Source: Tetradesmus obliquus (taxonomy: Eukaryota > Chlorophyta > Chlorophyceae > Sphaeropleales > Scenedesmaceae). From it: a DNA stretch of 64,000 bases. Position 1 is the stretch's first letter. Every line of letters begins with the position of its first letter. The DNA is taken from positions 4,712,501 to 4,776,500 of the forward strand of contig CP126196.1 in the NCBI GenBank assembly GCA_030272155.1, written 5' to 3'. A model generated the notes under the pieces. It ran no database searches. It was given only the letters and a program-made list of their open reading frames with translations, and was not told the DNA's origin. Positions 63,995 through 64,000 of the stretch are shown here, piece by piece. A program made the translations under genes and the position numbers.

Positions 63995-64000
63995 ACCACT
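56729..64000 (-). CDS. NTMC2T5-like SMP and C2 domain lipid-transfer protein, 5' part beyond the window
   Basis: Exons that join in phase are 62883-62706, 62383-62184, 61878-61723, 61320-61231, 60836-60633, 60070-59870, 59582-58687 and 58289-56729, about 1,160 residues. An SMP exon (DLLQPVFDALIN) lies further up in a five-copy array at 63395-63908. The SMP part has LRLRIVEFTLDHEAPAFSN, MRRRNSRKDSDL, ARYTGGARLLLML, LWLKLRLAPMCPWVGTISLA and LTVDLPAMMV, the order seen in plant NTMC2T5/extended-synaptotagmin-like proteins. A C2 domain follows (GELSVLLREGRDLPVWG, SPVWNQEVQFLVEDP, VLEIYVNDS). These proteins move lipids at membrane contact sites. Unlike the N-terminally anchored relatives, this one adds about 820 residues of Q/A/S-rich sequence with hydrophobic segments at the very end (SWLMLLCFLLSVVIGLLSVV; LPLALLGLAAAAMVHWG), likely a C-terminal anchor. 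Confidence 0.85.
60180..60720 (-). repeat. Three copies of a C2 exon 3' end (SPVWNQEVQFLVEDPDKQ)
   Basis: The end of exon 60836-60633 recurs at about 60490-60375 (nearly perfect, with GTGCAT donor) and at about 60240-60165 (decayed). The extra copies lie in the downstream intron. Confidence 0.92.
60975..61290 (-). repeat. Three copies of an exon 3' end (GGVSLPDLFR)
   Basis: The end of exon 61320-61231 and its GTGAGG donor recur at about 61160-61119 and 61011-60975, both with a GTGAG donor. Confidence 0.92.
61485..61780 (-). repeat. Three copies of an exon 3' end (RAVASAVLQ)
   Basis: The end of exon 61878-61723 recurs at about 61650-61593 (with the same GTGCGC donor) and, shortened, at about 61517-61490. 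Confidence 0.9.
61945..62010 (-). repeat. Extra copy of an exon 5' end (NLRTQLLTIDQPAMMVLP)
   Basis: A minus-strand segment duplicates the start of exon 61878-61723 (NLLTQLLTVDLPAMMVLP) within the upstream intron. Confidence 0.92.
62450..62512 (-). repeat. Extra copy of an exon 5' end (GKGRWRFKIPVLVSDLD)
   Basis: The first ~50 bases of exon 62383-62184, with the CTG-run acceptor, are repeated almost exactly upstream. The frame then fails after MRCAH. Confidence 0.93.
62870..63312 (-). repeat. Up to four copies of an exon 5' end with intron sequence (PTTQPSWLLRLRIVEF)
   Basis: Besides exon 62883-62706, related pieces lie at about 63008-62945, 63165-63135 and 63312-63225. The intron motif AAAAGTAACAGAT..GTAACATGTTATAA is also present twice (62895-62925, 63176-63212), so unit duplication included intron. 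Confidence 0.85.
63395..63908 (-). repeat. Five-copy array of an SMP exon 3' end (DLLQPVFDALIN) with CTG runs
   Basis: Copies lie at about 63395-63440, 63514-63570, 63628-63683, 63763-63820 and 63853-63908, separated by long CTG runs. Copies two and four share the upstream context ...CCCTGGATCA; copies three and five share ...CTCGAAACCATAG, so they alternate. Copies two to five keep a GTGAG donor; copy one has lost it. The array may continue past 64000. Confidence 0.93.
63485..63502. repeat. Poly-C run (18 bases)
   Basis: An uninterrupted C18 run, G18 on the minus strand, within the intron of the SMP-C2 gene. It is prone to length error in sequencing. Confidence 0.95.

Overview
The window is a piece of a green-algal nuclear genome, most likely a chlorophycean and possibly Scenedesmaceae-like (the clade is my inference). 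The evidence is: intron-rich genes with GT-AG introns on both strands, a plastid-type glyceraldehyde-3-phosphate dehydrogenase with a leader, a DCL/DUF3223 protein, a plant-type SMP-C2 (NTMC2T5-like) protein, a ciliary dynein regulatory complex subunit, and very heavy CAG/CTG triplet content in exons, introns and flanks. I see no prokaryotic operons, CRISPR arrays or rRNA genes.

Layout. 294-920 (-) is a broken copy of a lineage-specific family; a MITE-like element lies at 1380-1682. 2273-15953 (+) is a 13-exon RST1/focadhesin-like helical-repeat gene. 16336-22170 (+) holds more members of the lineage-specific family: one intact (19039-20854) and two decayed. 23266-26491 (-) is a START-like lipid-binding protein whose 5' end is not resolved. 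27951-30597 (-) is a DCL/DUF3223 protein with an RGG tail. 31496-35753 (+) is a secreted TIM-barrel glycosidase-like protein. 37713-44198 (+) is a gulonolactone/aldonolactone-oxidase-like flavoprotein. 45082-47149 (-) is DRC5/TCTE1. 47718-49322 (-) is a glutaredoxin. 50189-53500 (-) is plastid GapA. From 56729 past the right edge (-) runs an NTMC2T5-like SMP-C2 contact-site protein.

The exon models were built by hand from splice-site sequences and checked for reading phase. For nine genes the phases close across all listed introns, which is strong internal support. The genes are functionally unrelated (RNA decay cofactor, lipid transfer, carbon fixation, redox, cilia), as expected for a nuclear chromosome.

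The most unusual feature is genome-wide in character. Almost every gene carries local tandem copies of the end of an exon together with adjacent intron, from 2 up to 11 copies, several arranged as higher-order repeats. The extra pieces always lie on the intron side, so the inferred protein stays intact and the introns fill with decaying pseudo-exons that often keep a splice site. Many introns also end in a CTG repeat running into CAG, so the triplet repeat itself forms the 3' splice-site tract.
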